Below are positions 44,772 through 54,214 of a stretch of DNA of 64,000 bases, one piece after another. The notes under the pieces were generated by a model. It made no database searches and was not told the origin of the DNA. It worked only from the letters and a program-made list of their open reading frames with translations. Source of the DNA: Methanolobus chelungpuianus (GTDB taxonomy: Archaea > Halobacteriota > Methanosarcinia > Methanosarcinales > Methanosarcinaceae); the NCBI RefSeq assembly GCF_024500045.1, contig NZ_JTEO01000002.1, positions 434,001 through 498,000 of the forward strand, in the 5' to 3' direction. Every line of letters begins with the position of its first letter. The stretch's first letter is position 1. The position numbers and the translations under genes were made by a program.

Positions 44772-46862
44772 ATGACTGAAGGTAAGTGGGACGAAAAGTT
44801 CAGGACTTTTCTGAAAAAATATTATTGGGACAGTATTCTCCAGCTTGCAAACGATTATCCTGACCAGCGCAGCATTTACGTTGATTTCTCGGATCTGGAG
44901 ATATTCGACAGGGAGCTTGCGGACGAGCTTCTGCTCCGGCCCGATGAGGTTCTGCCCTGTGCCGATAATGCGCTCCAGAGCATCGACCTGCCCATTGAGA
45001 AGTCAATGGACAGTGCAAAGGTCCGTTTCGTCAGGATACCCAACAAGGTTCCCAACAGGGACCTGAGGAGCAAGCACCTCCTGCAGCTCGTAGCTATCGA
45101 GGGCATGATACGCAAGGCAACGGAGGTCCGCCCCAAGATAGTGGACGCGGCATTCAAATGCATGCGCTGCGAGCACGTTACGAAGATACCCCAGACTGAA
45201 CTGAAGTTCGTGGAACCCCTGGAATGTGAGAACGATACATGCGGCAGGAAGGGGCCTTTCAAGCTGGAGATAAATGAGTCGGTCTTCATTGATGCCCAGA
45301 AACTGCAGGTCCAGGAGTCTCCCGAGAACCTCAGGGGAGGCACGCAGCCCCAGAGCCTGGATGTGGACGCGGAGGACGACCTGGCAGGTATAGTCAAGCC
45401 GGGTGACCGCGTTGTGATCAATGGTGTGCTCCGTTCCCACCAGCGCACTACCAGGGAGGGAAAATCTCCTTTTTACGATCTGGTGCTGCACGCCAACTCC
45501 ATCGAATATACCGATCAGGAATTCGATGAACTGGACATAAGTCCTGAGGATGAGGAACAGATCATAGCTTTAAGCCGCAATCCTGACATATATCATAAGA
45601 TAATAAAATCGATAGCTCCTTCCATTTATGGCTATGAGGACGTGAAGGAAGCCCTTTCACTGCAGCTCTTCTCCGGGGTGGCTAAACACCTGCCGGATGG
45701 ATCCAGAGTGCGCGGTGACATCCATATGCTTTTCGTGGGTGACCCCGGTGTTGCAAAAAGTCAGATGCTGCGTTACATGGTAAAGCTCGCTCCCAGGGGT
45801 GTCTTTGCATCAGGTAAGAGTGCTTCCTCAAGCGGTCTGACCGCAGCGGCGGTAAAGGATGACCTGGGGGACGGACGCTGGACACTGGAAGCAGGTGCCC
45901 TTGTAATGGCCGATATGGGTATAGCTGCGATCGATGAGATGGACAAGATGAGCTCCGAGGATAAGAGTGCGCTGCACGAGGCCATGGAGCAGCAGACCAT
46001 CAGTGTAGCAAAGGCGGGCATCCTTGCCACACTGAAGTCCAGGTGTGCACTGCTTGGTGCCGCAAATCCAAAGTACGGGCGTTTTGACAGGTACGAGGGC
46101 ATAGCCCAGCAGATAAACATGCCGCCTGCGCTCATGTCCAGGTTCGACATGATCTTTGTGCTCCTTGACACTCCCAATGAGGAAATGGATACCAAGATCG
46201 CAAAGCATATCCTCAAGTCACATTACGCCGGCGAGCTTTCCGAGCAGCGTAAGAACATCCCGGCAAGTGGGGTCAGTCAGGAACTTGTGGACGAGCATAT
46301 GGAAGTAGTGAAGCCGGATATCGACCCTGAGCTCATGCGCAAGTATGTTGCGTATGCACGAAGACACATCTATCCCATAATGGAGGATGCGGCACGTGAG
46401 CACCTGGTCAAGTTCTATATGGACCTGCGCAAGATGGGTGAAGGCAAGGATTCGCCTGTTCCTGTGACAGCGCGTCAGCTGGAAGCCCTTGTGAGACTTG
46501 CGGAGGCAAGTGCCAGGGTAAGACTGAGCAACGTGGCAACCCTTGATGATGCAAGGAAAACGACCCGCATTGTCTATTCATGTCTTAAGCAGGTGGGTGT
46601 CGATCCTGATACCGGTGCTCTGGATGTGGACATTATCGCTTCGGGCACCACCAAGAGCCAGAGGGATAAGATTAAAGTCATTAAGGAAATCATTAAAGCG
46701 GTGGGTGACAGGCATCCGGGAGGAAAGGCACCTCTGGAGGAAGTCTTCGCTGAAGCTCAGGCACAGCAGATAGACCGTCAGCATGCAGAGGAGCTCATAG
46801 CGAAAATGAGGCGCTCCGGGGACCTGCTGAAGCCTGATAACGACCACATAAAAGTAGTATAA
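44772..46862 (+). CDS. mcm: Replicative minichromosome maintenance (MCM) DNA helicase
   Basis: A 696-residue replicative helicase. The N-terminal domain has a zinc site (CMRCEHV ... CENDTCGRKG). The AAA+ core has Walker A GDPGVAKSQML, Walker B AAIDEMDKMS and the arginine finger SRFDMIF. A winged-helix C-terminal domain ends LKPDNDHIKVV. Length is typical for archaeal MCM and no intein interrupts the core. It heads a unit with DUF424 and two coiled-coil genes. Confidence 0.97.
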   Translation: MTEGKWDEKFRTFLKKYYWDSILQLANDYPDQRSIYVDFSDLEIFDRELADELLLRPDEVLPCADNALQSIDLPIEKSMDSAKVRFVRIPNKVPNRDLRSKHLLQLVAIEGMIRKATEVRPKIVDAAFKCMRCEHVTKIPQTELKFVEPLECENDTCGRKGPFKLEINESVFIDAQKLQVQESPENLRGGTQPQSLDVDAEDDLAGIVKPGDRVVINGVLRSHQRTTREGKSPFYDLVLHANSIEYTDQEFDELDISPEDEEQIIALSRNPDIYHKIIKSIAPSIYGYEDVKEALSLQLFSGVAKHLPDGSRVRGDIHMLFVGDPGVAKSQMLRYMVKLAPRGVFASGKSASSSGLTAAAVKDDLGDGRWTLEAGALVMADMGIAAIDEMDKMSSEDKSALHEAMEQQTISVAKAGILATLKSRCALLGAANPKYGRFDRYEGIAQQINMPPALMSRFDMIFVLLDTPNEEMDTKIAKHILKSHYAGELSEQRKNIPASGVSQELVDEHMEVVKPDIDPELMRKYVAYARRHIYPIMEDAAREHLVKFYMDLRKMGEGKDSPVPVTARQLEALVRLAEASARVRLSNVATLDDARKTTRIVYSCLKQVGVDPDTGALDVDIIASGTTKSQRDKIKVIKEIIKAVGDRHPGGKAPLEEVFAEAQAQQIDRQHAEELIAKMRRSGDLLKPDNDHIKVV

Positions 46863-46875
46863 TTGATGTGATTCT

Positions 46876-47166
46876 ATGTATCTTAAGATCCATAAGGCCG
46901 GAGAAAGCGTTATTGTTGCAGTATGCGACAGGGAACTGCTTGGAAAGAGCCTCAGAGAGGGAAACCTCAAGGTGACGATATCCGAGGAATTCTATAAGGG
47001 AGACCTCGTATCGGAAGATGATGTAATGGCGGTCATTACCAAGGCAGGCAATGTCAATCTCTTTGGCGATAAGGCCGTATCCTGCGCTGTTAAATGCGGT
47101 ATTGTGGATCCTTCGAGCGTGAAGATTATCGATGGTGTGGCGCATGCCCAGGTATTCAGAATATAG
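46876..47166 (+). CDS. DUF424 family protein
   Basis: A 96-residue protein (MYLKIHKAGESVIVAVCDRE, ISEEFYKGDLVSEDD, NLFGDKAVSCAVKCGIVD). The family is archaeal and uncharacterised; the sequence looks like a compact mixed alpha/beta domain with conserved Gly/Asp residues. It begins 13 bases after mcm and is surely co-transcribed with it, which may hint at an information-processing role. Confidence 0.82.
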   Translation: MYLKIHKAGESVIVAVCDRELLGKSLREGNLKVTISEEFYKGDLVSEDDVMAVITKAGNVNLFGDKAVSCAVKCGIVDPSSVKIIDGVAHAQVFRI

Positions 47167-47186
47167 AATTGCTGTGAGGTTGGTTT

Positions 47187-47861
47187 ATGAGCGATGCAGA
47201 GAATAGGAACGATACTGTTCCTTTAAAGACCTATGACGGGAATGAGCTTATAGCTAAAGTGATCGAAAAACACAAAAAGCTGTTAGATGATTACGGAGCA
47301 CAGTTCAGCGAGATCGATGGCAGGGTTCGTTCAGCAAATGAAAGGATCACATCCTCCAAGGAGAAAAAGGAGCACGTTGCCACCAGGACCGAGGTACTGA
47401 CTGAGAAGAGACAGTTATTTTATCATCAGGCCGAGAAGGTGCTTGAGGAAATGGGATCGTCATATGGCAACGATCCTCTTGTCCAGAAAGAGCTGAAGCT
47501 TGTTGCAGAGGAATTCCCCAAACTGAAGGGCACTCTCTCACCTGAAGACGAAAAAAAGCATGCAGATCTTATCTTTGCCAGTATTTCCTCAGTCCACTCC
47601 AATCTTATAAAAGCCCGTGCTGCTGTAGACTCCTTCAGGGGCAGGATAAACGAGGCCATGGATGCGAATGCTGAACTTGCCTCCCTGAAGAATCCCGAAG
47701 AGAACCCGGACCAGGCCCGGGAAGATGCTGAAAAGGAACTCGGTGAACTTGAGCAGAAACACAAATGGCTTGAGAACCGGATCAACAGTCACAGGGAAGC
47801 GCTTGCCCACTGGGAGAGGGTGTCTGTAAGTGCTCCAGGTGAAGCAGAGGTGAAATCATGA
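47187..47861 (+). CDS. Coiled-coil protein in the mcm operon (first of pair)
   Basis: A 224-residue highly charged protein, mostly long helices with heptad-like patterning, broken by a middle region (EEFPKLKGTLSPEDEKKH). No enzyme motif or membrane segment is present. Its stop overlaps the start of the next coiled-coil gene by four bases (ATGA), implying coupled translation and perhaps a heteromeric complex. I do not recognise a named family. Confidence 0.75.
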   Translation: MSDAENRNDTVPLKTYDGNELIAKVIEKHKKLLDDYGAQFSEIDGRVRSANERITSSKEKKEHVATRTEVLTEKRQLFYHQAEKVLEEMGSSYGNDPLVQKELKLVAEEFPKLKGTLSPEDEKKHADLIFASISSVHSNLIKARAAVDSFRGRINEAMDANAELASLKNPEENPDQAREDAEKELGELEQKHKWLENRINSHREALAHWERVSVSAPGEAEVKS

Positions 47862-48775
47862 CCGACATCTCATCAATGACAGAGAAAGATCTCAAGGGCA
47901 AGGCAGACGAGCTCCGCACCCAGATAGGGCATCTTGACCGTGAACTGAAATCCATCTACAAGCAGTTAAAGCTCCATCGTACCAATATGGATGAGATGAA
48001 GACCAAGCGCGATGAGCTCAATTCAAAAGTGAAGGAGCTTGTTGCAAAGGCGCGCGACGCAAAGTCCAGGAGGGATTCCCTTAACGCCAGGATATCCTCG
48101 CTCAAGGCTTCCCGGAATGAGGTGGAGGACAAGAAGCGCCAATGCTCGGGCGAGATATCCGAGCTCAAGAGCAAGCGTGACAGCCTGAACAGTCTCTCTA
48201 AGGGCAGTGTGGAAACGCTTTCAAAGGCTTATTTTGCCGATCTGGACACTTTCTTCAATGCAGATATCCCTCTCAAGCATGAGACGGACCTCTTTGACAG
48301 GCTCGTTGCAATGAAAGAACGCCTTGATGCGGCTTTTGATGCCAATGAGGTCCATAAGAAACTCGTTGAGGCCTATGAAAGCTCAAAAGATGTCTTTGCA
48401 TCCAGGGAAGACCTTGGAGGCGAGATACACGAGCTTGCAGAGCAGTCTCAGAAGTATCACCTTGAGATGATCGATCTCTATAAGCAGGTGGATGATCTGC
48501 GCAAGCAGGCTGATCTTGCACATTCTGAAATAACATCAAAGATATCTGTCACTGCACCTCTGAGGGAAAGGATAGACCCCCTCAAGACCAGGATGGCCCA
48601 GCTCAGGGAAGAGCTTGGTGTCTACCTCGGAAAACTGGAGGATATCCATCTTGAGAAGGATGAGAAAAAGCAGGAAGAGCATCTCGTGGTGGCAAAAGAG
48701 AAACTTGACAAGAATGCAAGACTGAGCCTTGAAGACCTCAAGGTGCTGATGGAAAAGGGTAACCTTAAGTTCTAA
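47858..48775 (+). CDS. Coiled-coil protein, COG1340-like (second of pair)
   Basis: A 305-residue protein of long coiled coils (LRTQIGHLDRELKSIYKQLK, KRDELNSKVKELVAKARDAK), resembling the archaeal coiled-coil group often mislabelled phosphoserine phosphatase. No phosphatase motif exists here. It overlaps the preceding gene by four bases. The group is common in archaea and its function is unknown; an SMC-like or structural role is speculation. Confidence 0.78.
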   Translation: MTDISSMTEKDLKGKADELRTQIGHLDRELKSIYKQLKLHRTNMDEMKTKRDELNSKVKELVAKARDAKSRRDSLNARISSLKASRNEVEDKKRQCSGEISELKSKRDSLNSLSKGSVETLSKAYFADLDTFFNADIPLKHETDLFDRLVAMKERLDAAFDANEVHKKLVEAYESSKDVFASREDLGGEIHELAEQSQKYHLEMIDLYKQVDDLRKQADLAHSEITSKISVTAPLRERIDPLKTRMAQLREELGVYLGKLEDIHLEKDEKKQEEHLVVAKEKLDKNARLSLEDLKVLMEKGNLKF

Positions 48776-48806
48776 ACCCTTTTCTTCCTTCTTTTAGGAA
48801 GGTCCC

Positions 48807-49346
48807 TTATCTTTTTCTGTGAACGGCAAGTCCGGTCAGTCCGACTAACGCAATCGTGGCAAGTGTCTGAAACATACCATATCCGGGCATGGGTAAGATA
48901 TCATCGCCACTGCTGTTTGCCTGGGAACCGTTGCTTTCGTCCTGCTCCTGCCCGTCCCGGACCTCAGGTGCAGGAAGCTGTGGGTCAAGATACTGGTATA
49001 CCGGAGTGAATGTGACCAGTTCTCCGCTGGGGCTCGAATATACAGTATCGAGGGTGATGTTAAGGATCTCCGTATCACGGGAGTACACAAGAGTATCCCT
49101 TTCCCGGAAGATGCCTTCCCTGAGGATCATTCCGTCCAGTGACAGTTCCAGCCAGACTTCATTTGTTCTCTGGTTGACGCTTTTAATTGTAAGGACATAG
49201 CCCTGATCAAACGTCCATGCTTCTCCTGTGGTGAGGAAGATGCTTTCCCCATCCATCAGGACAGTATCCTGGGCCGCTGATGTGATGGGTAGGCTGCATA
49301 TCAGGATCAGGGCTAACAGGAGCTTCGCTGCTGCCGACCTGTACAT
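48807..49346 (-). CDS. Small S-layer-domain surface protein with C-terminal membrane anchor
   Basis: A 179-residue exported protein. A signal peptide (MYRSAAAKLLLALILICSL) fixes the start at 49346. The body (WTFDQGYVLTIKSVNQRTNE, VWLELSLDGMILREG) matches half of the S-layer duplication domain seen in Methanosarcinales surface proteins. An acidic, Ser/Asn-rich linker leads to PGYGMFQTLATIALVGLTGL and a basic tail, resembling a PGF-type sorting or anchor signal but with Tyr for Phe. It lies 16 bases after birA on the same strand. Confidence 0.75.
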   Translation of the reverse strand: MYRSAAAKLLLALILICSLPITSAAQDTVLMDGESIFLTTGEAWTFDQGYVLTIKSVNQRTNEVWLELSLDGMILREGIFRERDTLVYSRDTEILNITLDTVYSSPSGELVTFTPVYQYLDPQLPAPEVRDGQEQDESNGSQANSSGDDILPMPGYGMFQTLATIALVGLTGLAVHRKR

Positions 49347-49362
49347 TAAAAGCAGTGCTGGC

Positions 49363-50337
49363 TCAAGTCTTAGCATACCTGCAACGCCCGGCAATGATCT
49401 CTTCTCTTGTATTGTTTCTTGTTTTTACAAGAAGTGCTCCTTTATCAGTGACACCGACAGCCTTGCCCTCAATGATCTTCACAGGCGTGGTGACGGTCAC
49501 TTCCTTTCCGATGGTGTCGGAAAGGGATATCCATTCACTGACAATGTTCGAGAACTGCTGGGTCTTGAACTTTATGTACTGCTGTTCGAGCTCATAGAGC
49601 AGGTCCTTGATAAGCTCTATCCTGTTGACCGGCTTACCTAGCTCTGCCTCAAGGCTCGTGGAACTTTCCTTGACGTCCTCCCTGAAATCCTTCATTCTGA
49701 CATTTGCATTAATGCCTATTCCCAGTACCAGGTAGTCAACCTTCTCGACCTCGGCATCCACCTCGGTAAGTATGCCGCAGACCTTTTTCCCGTTGATGAG
49801 CACATCATTGGGCCATTTTATCCGGGCATCAACCCCGAATCTTCTCAGCGACTTTGCAACGGCCAGGCCTGCAACCAGTGTGATCCTGGGGGCGTACTCT
49901 AGAGGGATGGAAGGCTTAAGGATCAGTGAGAACCAGATCCCTCCGGGGGTGGACTGCCATTCGCTGCCCAGGCGGCCACGGCCTTTTTTCTGGGTCTCTG
50001 CAATAACCATTGTCCCCTCTGGATATCTGTTAGCGATATCCTTGGCAATGCTGTTCGTGGATTCGATCTCGTCGTAATACACGATCTCTCTCCCGAAGAG
50101 ACTTGTCTCAAGCCCTATCTTTATCTGTTCCGGGTATAGCATGTCAGGCGAGGATATCAGGGTATATCCTATCTTCGGAGAGGACTGGATATCGTATCCT
50201 TCCTTTCGGATATCCCGGACATACTTCCAGACCATTGCCCTTGTTATCCCGAGTTTTGCCCCGATCTCCTGCCCTGATACCGCCTTGTTCCCTGCAGCTT
50301 TAAGTATCCTGATTATTTCGGTCTTATTGTCATTCAC
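49363..50337 (-). CDS. birA: Biotin--protein ligase / biotin repressor BirA
   Basis: A 324-residue bifunctional-type BirA. The N-terminal winged helix (VSGQEIGAKLGITRAMVWKY) can bind DNA. The ligase domain has biotin/ATP-binding AETQKKGRGRLGSEWQSTPG and IKWPNDVLINGKKVCGIL. It biotinylates the PycB carrier domain and may repress biotin-related genes. It follows pycA on the same strand with a 55-base gap that contains a TATA-like element. Confidence 0.94.
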   Translation of the reverse strand: MNDNKTEIIRILKAAGNKAVSGQEIGAKLGITRAMVWKYVRDIRKEGYDIQSSPKIGYTLISSPDMLYPEQIKIGLETSLFGREIVYYDEIESTNSIAKDIANRYPEGTMVIAETQKKGRGRLGSEWQSTPGGIWFSLILKPSIPLEYAPRITLVAGLAVAKSLRRFGVDARIKWPNDVLINGKKVCGILTEVDAEVEKVDYLVLGIGINANVRMKDFREDVKESSTSLEAELGKPVNRIELIKDLLYELEQQYIKFKTQQFSNIVSEWISLSDTIGKEVTVTTPVKIIEGKAVGVTDKGALLVKTRNNTREEIIAGRCRYAKT

Positions 50338-50339
50338 AG

Positions 50340-50384
50340 ATACTCACCAGTGAATATTTGTTTGCTATTATATATTATACTCAC
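50340..50384 (-). promoter_or_regulatory. Possible birA promoter with repeated GTGAGTAT
   Basis: GTGAGTAT (minus strand) occurs at 50377-50384 and again at 50340-50347, flanking an A/T-rich TATA-like stretch (TAATATATAATAG). The gene start is at 50337. The repeat could be a regulator half-site, possibly for BirA's own helix-turn-helix; this is weak inference. Confidence 0.3.
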
Positions 50385-50392
50385 AGGTTTAA

Positions 50393-51874
50393 TTATTTTG
50401 TCTGCTTCTGGGCGTTGCTCATGTACGAGCCCACGGCTGCAGTGATGGCCGCGATCTTCTGTTCCTTGTTCTCGAGTGCGGAAGCCAGTGTTGCTCCTTT
50501 TGCGGAGTCTTCAATGACTACCTGTTTCACGTCCTCTATGATCTTGTAGTCGTCAATGAAGTGTGTCGTAAGTCTGCCTTCCCTGAACACCGGATTGCGC
50601 AACACGGCCTTATGGAAGGGGATATTCGTGGTCACACCAACAACTACATATTCATAGAGTGCGCGCTTCATGCGGTCTATTGCTTCTTCCCTTGTCTGGC
50701 CCCATGCGGACAGTTTCGAGATCATGGAATCATAATAAGGGGATATCGTATACCCCATATGGACTCCGCTGTCCACGCGTATTCCCGGTCCGCCGGCTGA
50801 ACGGTATCTTCTGATCTTGCCCGGGGACGGCGCAAAGTCATTGAGCGGGTCTTCTGCATTGATGCGGCATTCTATGGCCCATCCGCGTATGGATATATCT
50901 TCCTGTTTGATCGACAGTTTCTCTCCGCATGCAATGCGCAACTGCTGTTTAGCCAGGTCGATGCCTGTTATCATTTCGGTTATAGTGTGCTCGACCTGCA
51001 GCCTTGTGTTCATTTCCAGGAAATAGAAGTTGCCTTTGGAATAAAGGAACTCGACGGTCCCCGCATTCTCATAGCCGATCGCCTTTGCCGCCCTGACCGC
51101 AGTCTCTCCCATCTGCTTGCGCAGTTCGGGGGTCATTACGGGGGATGGAGCCTCCTCGATGAGTTTCTGGTGCCTGCGCTGGATGGAGCATTCCCTTTCC
51201 ATCACGTAGACCGCATTCCCGTACTTGTCAGCCAGTATCTGGAACTCTATATGCCTGGGCTCTTCAACGTATTTCTCAATGAATACCGTAGGATCCCCGA
51301 AGGCAGACGCCGCCACAGACTGAATGGACTGAAGGGCATGCTTGAAGCCTTCTTTGGAGTGGACGATCTTCATGCCTATGCCGCCACCTCCGGCGGATGC
51401 CTTGATTATGACAGGATATCCTATAGAGCTAGCTATCTCGATAGCTTCTTCCTCACTGGCGACAGCCTTGTTAGTTCCGGGAACCACTGGGACGCCTGCC
51501 TTTACCATGGCATTCCTGGCGGCTATCTTGCTCCCCATCTGCTCTATGGCATGGCTGGAGGGCCCGATGAACACAATGCCCGCATCTTCACACTTTTTGG
51601 CAAATGTGCTGTTCTCCGAAAGGAAACCGTAGCCCGGGTGTATACCGTCCGCCCCGCATTCAAGGGCAACCTGTATTATCCTGTCCATATTCAGGTAACT
51701 CTGGCTCGAAGGCGCAGGACCTATGTAGTACGCCTCATCTGCATATTTTGCAAAGAGGGCATTCCTGTCCGCTTCTGAAAAAACCGCCACTGTGGCGACT
51801 CCCAGCTCCCTGCAGGCACGCATGGCCCGGATGGCTATCTCGCCACGGTTTGCAACAAGTACTTTCTTGAACAT
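50393..51874 (-). CDS. pycA: Pyruvate carboxylase subunit A (biotin carboxylase)
   Basis: A 493-residue ATP-grasp subunit that carboxylates biotin with bicarbonate. Motifs: [20 protein letters not shown] at the start, the Gly-rich ATP loop [27 protein letters not shown], and [18 protein letters not shown]. The ATG at 51874 is preferred, with GGGAG at good distance; a GTG two codons earlier is too close to that site. It lies 12 bases after pycB. Confidence 0.96.
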   Translation of the reverse strand: MFKKVLVANRGEIAIRAMRACRELGVATVAVFSEADRNALFAKYADEAYYIGPAPSSQSYLNMDRIIQVALECGADGIHPGYGFLSENSTFAKKCEDAGIVFIGPSSHAIEQMGSKIAARNAMVKAGVPVVPGTNKAVASEEEAIEIASSIGYPVIIKASAGGGGIGMKIVHSKEGFKHALQSIQSVAASAFGDPTVFIEKYVEEPRHIEFQILADKYGNAVYVMERECSIQRRHQKLIEEAPSPVMTPELRKQMGETAVRAAKAIGYENAGTVEFLYSKGNFYFLEMNTRLQVEHTITEMITGIDLAKQQLRIACGEKLSIKQEDISIRGWAIECRINAEDPLNDFAPSPGKIRRYRSAGGPGIRVDSGVHMGYTISPYYDSMISKLSAWGQTREEAIDRMKRALYEYVVVGVTTNIPFHKAVLRNPVFREGRLTTHFIDDYKIIEDVKQVVIEDSAKGATLASALENKEQKIAAITAAVGSYMSNAQKQTK

Positions 51875-51886
51875 GTGCACTCTCCC

Positions 51887-53617
51887 TTACTCTATGCACA
51901 TAATGACATGGCCGGAGCCGACCGCATCACCCTCAGCAATGAATATCTCTTTGACGATGCCGCCATGAGGCGCATGTATGGCGTTCTCCATCTTCATGGC
52001 CTCGATGACGCACACTATGTCGCCTTCACTGATGTTGTCTCCGACATCGACCTTTACGGACAGCACCATTCCCTGCATGTGGCTTGTAACTGCCCCGGGC
52101 AGTGATGCAGCATCCGGTTTGAACGCTGCCTCAGAAACGCTTACGGCTCCTCCCACGGGATTGACCTTGACATTGAACATTTCGCCGTCCACTTCCACCT
52201 TGAACTCTGTGGGAACGAATGTCACTTTAGAATCAGTTGCACATGGATGCTGCTGGGTTTTAACAGGCACAAGCTCCTCTTCCTTTGCCTCACCTTTGAG
52301 GAAAGCAGGTGCTATCGCAGGATAGAGGATGTATGTGAGTATGTCCTCCTCCTTCTTTATAAGGCCCATCTTCTCGGCCTCGGCCTTCATCTTCTCGTAT
52401 TCGGGTTCAATGAGGTCTGCCGGCCTGCATGATATCGGTTCTTCGTTGCCGATTATTTTCCCGACTATAGCATCATCGATCTTCTGCGGCGGCCTTCCGT
52501 AAAGCCCACGCACGTAATCCTTTACTTCTTTCGGGATGACCTTGTACCTTTCACCCATCAGGACATTGAGGACAGCCTGTGTTCCAACTATCTGGCTGGT
52601 GGGTGTCACAAGTGGCGGATAGCCCAGGTCAGCCCTCACCTTTGGCATCTCCTCAAGCACGTCCTTGTATTTATCCAGTGCATTCTGTTCCTGTAACTGG
52701 GACACAAGGTTTGAGAGCATGCCTCCGGGGATCTGGTAAAGCAGCACGTTGGTGTCTATCTGCTCTGAGATCGGGCTGAGGATGCATCTGTACTCTTCCT
52801 TCAGGTCCTTGAAATAGGCAGAGATCTCTGAGATAAGCTCCAGGTCCAGTCCGGTGGCGCGCTTCGTCTCGGCAAGTGAGGCAATGATGGATTCGGTAGG
52901 CGGTTGTGAGGTTCCCCACGCAAAGGGTGACAGTGCCGTATCCAGGATGTCAACACCGGCCCTGCAGGCGGCCATGTAGCTCATGGGCGCCATGCCTGAG
53001 GTACAATGGCTGTGTAGATCCACAGGCAGGTTGACCTCGGCCTTGAGTGCTTTCACAAGGTCGTAGGCCTGCTGTGGAGATATAAGCCCTGCCATATCCT
53101 TTATACAAATGGAATCACACTCAAGTTCCGCAAGCCCTTTTGCAAGCTCGACATATTTGTCTATGGTGTGCACGGGGCTGATGGTATAGCATATGGTTCC
53201 CTGCACATGGGCGCCTTCCTTCTTGGCGACTGTAATGGCTTTTTCCATGTTGCGGATGTCGTTCACGGCATCAAAGACCCTGAATATATCAATACCGTTC
53301 TCATAGGCCTTTTTCACAAACTTCTCGACAACATCATCCGAATAATGCCTGTAGCCAACAAGGTTCTGCCCGCGCAGAAGCATCTGGGCAGGTGTGTTCT
53401 TCATATGCTTTTTCAGTTCTCTCAATCGCTCCCAGGGATCTTCATTAAGATATCTTATGGAAGTGTCAAATGTTGCACCGCCCCACATCTCAAGTGAAAA
53501 GTATCCAACTTCGTCCAGCTTGTCGACAACTGGCAGCATGCTGCGGGTGCGCATGCGGGTGGCTATGAGGGATTGATGCGCATCTCGAAGAATGGTTTCT
53601 GTGATTTTTACTTTCAT
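51887..53617 (-). CDS. pycB: Pyruvate carboxylase subunit B (carboxyltransferase and biotin carrier)
   Basis: A 576-residue subunit that transfers CO2 from biotin to pyruvate to form oxaloacetate. The carboxyltransferase TIM barrel has TILRDAHQSLIATRMRT, the zinc ligands HSHCTSGMAP and QIPGGMLSNL. The C-terminal carrier domain carries the biotin lysine in VIEAMKMENAIHAPHGG. GGAGG precedes the ATG. It leads the pycB-pycA-birA unit. Oxaloacetate feeds the partial TCA cycle of these methanogens. Confidence 0.96.
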   Translation of the reverse strand: MKVKITETILRDAHQSLIATRMRTRSMLPVVDKLDEVGYFSLEMWGGATFDTSIRYLNEDPWERLRELKKHMKNTPAQMLLRGQNLVGYRHYSDDVVEKFVKKAYENGIDIFRVFDAVNDIRNMEKAITVAKKEGAHVQGTICYTISPVHTIDKYVELAKGLAELECDSICIKDMAGLISPQQAYDLVKALKAEVNLPVDLHSHCTSGMAPMSYMAACRAGVDILDTALSPFAWGTSQPPTESIIASLAETKRATGLDLELISEISAYFKDLKEEYRCILSPISEQIDTNVLLYQIPGGMLSNLVSQLQEQNALDKYKDVLEEMPKVRADLGYPPLVTPTSQIVGTQAVLNVLMGERYKVIPKEVKDYVRGLYGRPPQKIDDAIVGKIIGNEEPISCRPADLIEPEYEKMKAEAEKMGLIKKEEDILTYILYPAIAPAFLKGEAKEEELVPVKTQQHPCATDSKVTFVPTEFKVEVDGEMFNVKVNPVGGAVSVSEAAFKPDAASLPGAVTSHMQGMVLSVKVDVGDNISEGDIVCVIEAMKMENAIHAPHGGIVKEIFIAEGDAVGSGHVIMCIE

Positions 53618-53879
53618 GTAAATCCTCCGGGAACATATATTATAGTATCAGTGCGAATACTGGATCAGGAAGTCATCTGGTGCCTGGTCTCAGATGAATT
53701 TCTATCTTATATATCATGTTCTTTTATGTAGTTTCTGGTATACAATGCACTATGTCATGAACATTTCCTGAGCCAGCATTAGATTTCATGCAGTAATATA
53801 TTTTTCAGATAGGTTTACATTATCTGTACTTATTTTGGTTCCTGCTTACATTGCTGTTGATTAAAAGGTCTGCAAAGCC

Positions 53880-54052
53880 CTGCAATTCTACTCAATGGAC
53901 GAGGCATCCGCCATCTCAGAACGGTCTGCAACAGATGCACAGGAAGCCTTCGTCTTTTTTCAGGAACAGACTGCTTCCATGCAGGAACTCTCAACATCTG
54001 TCCAGGATCTTACGCACGTGGCAGACAGCATGCAAGCTGTGTTTTTGCCAAG
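53880..54052 (+). pseudogene. Remnant of a methyl-accepting chemotaxis protein C-terminus
   Basis: In the 597-base gap upstream of the intact MCP gene, the plus strand encodes MDEASAISERSATDAQEAFV, FFQEQTASMQELSTSVQDLT and HVADSMQAVF. This aligns with the last part of the neighbouring MCP ([38 protein letters not shown]). The rest of the signalling domain is absent and there is no promoter or start. It is a leftover from a duplication or partial deletion. The remaining 53618-53879 holds only A/T-rich sequence. Confidence 0.75.
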
Positions 54053-54214
54053 AGGAGGTGCACATAGCCTCGTCTGTCTCTTTTAGCTTAGATAATGTGT
54101 AATGTTTTTATATCAGCACTTTTATCTATACTATTAATATTATATTTTGAGTATACTTTATGCCCGGGTGGGCCCTGTTGAATATATTGATTATTGCTTT
54201 GATGAGGGTCAAAA

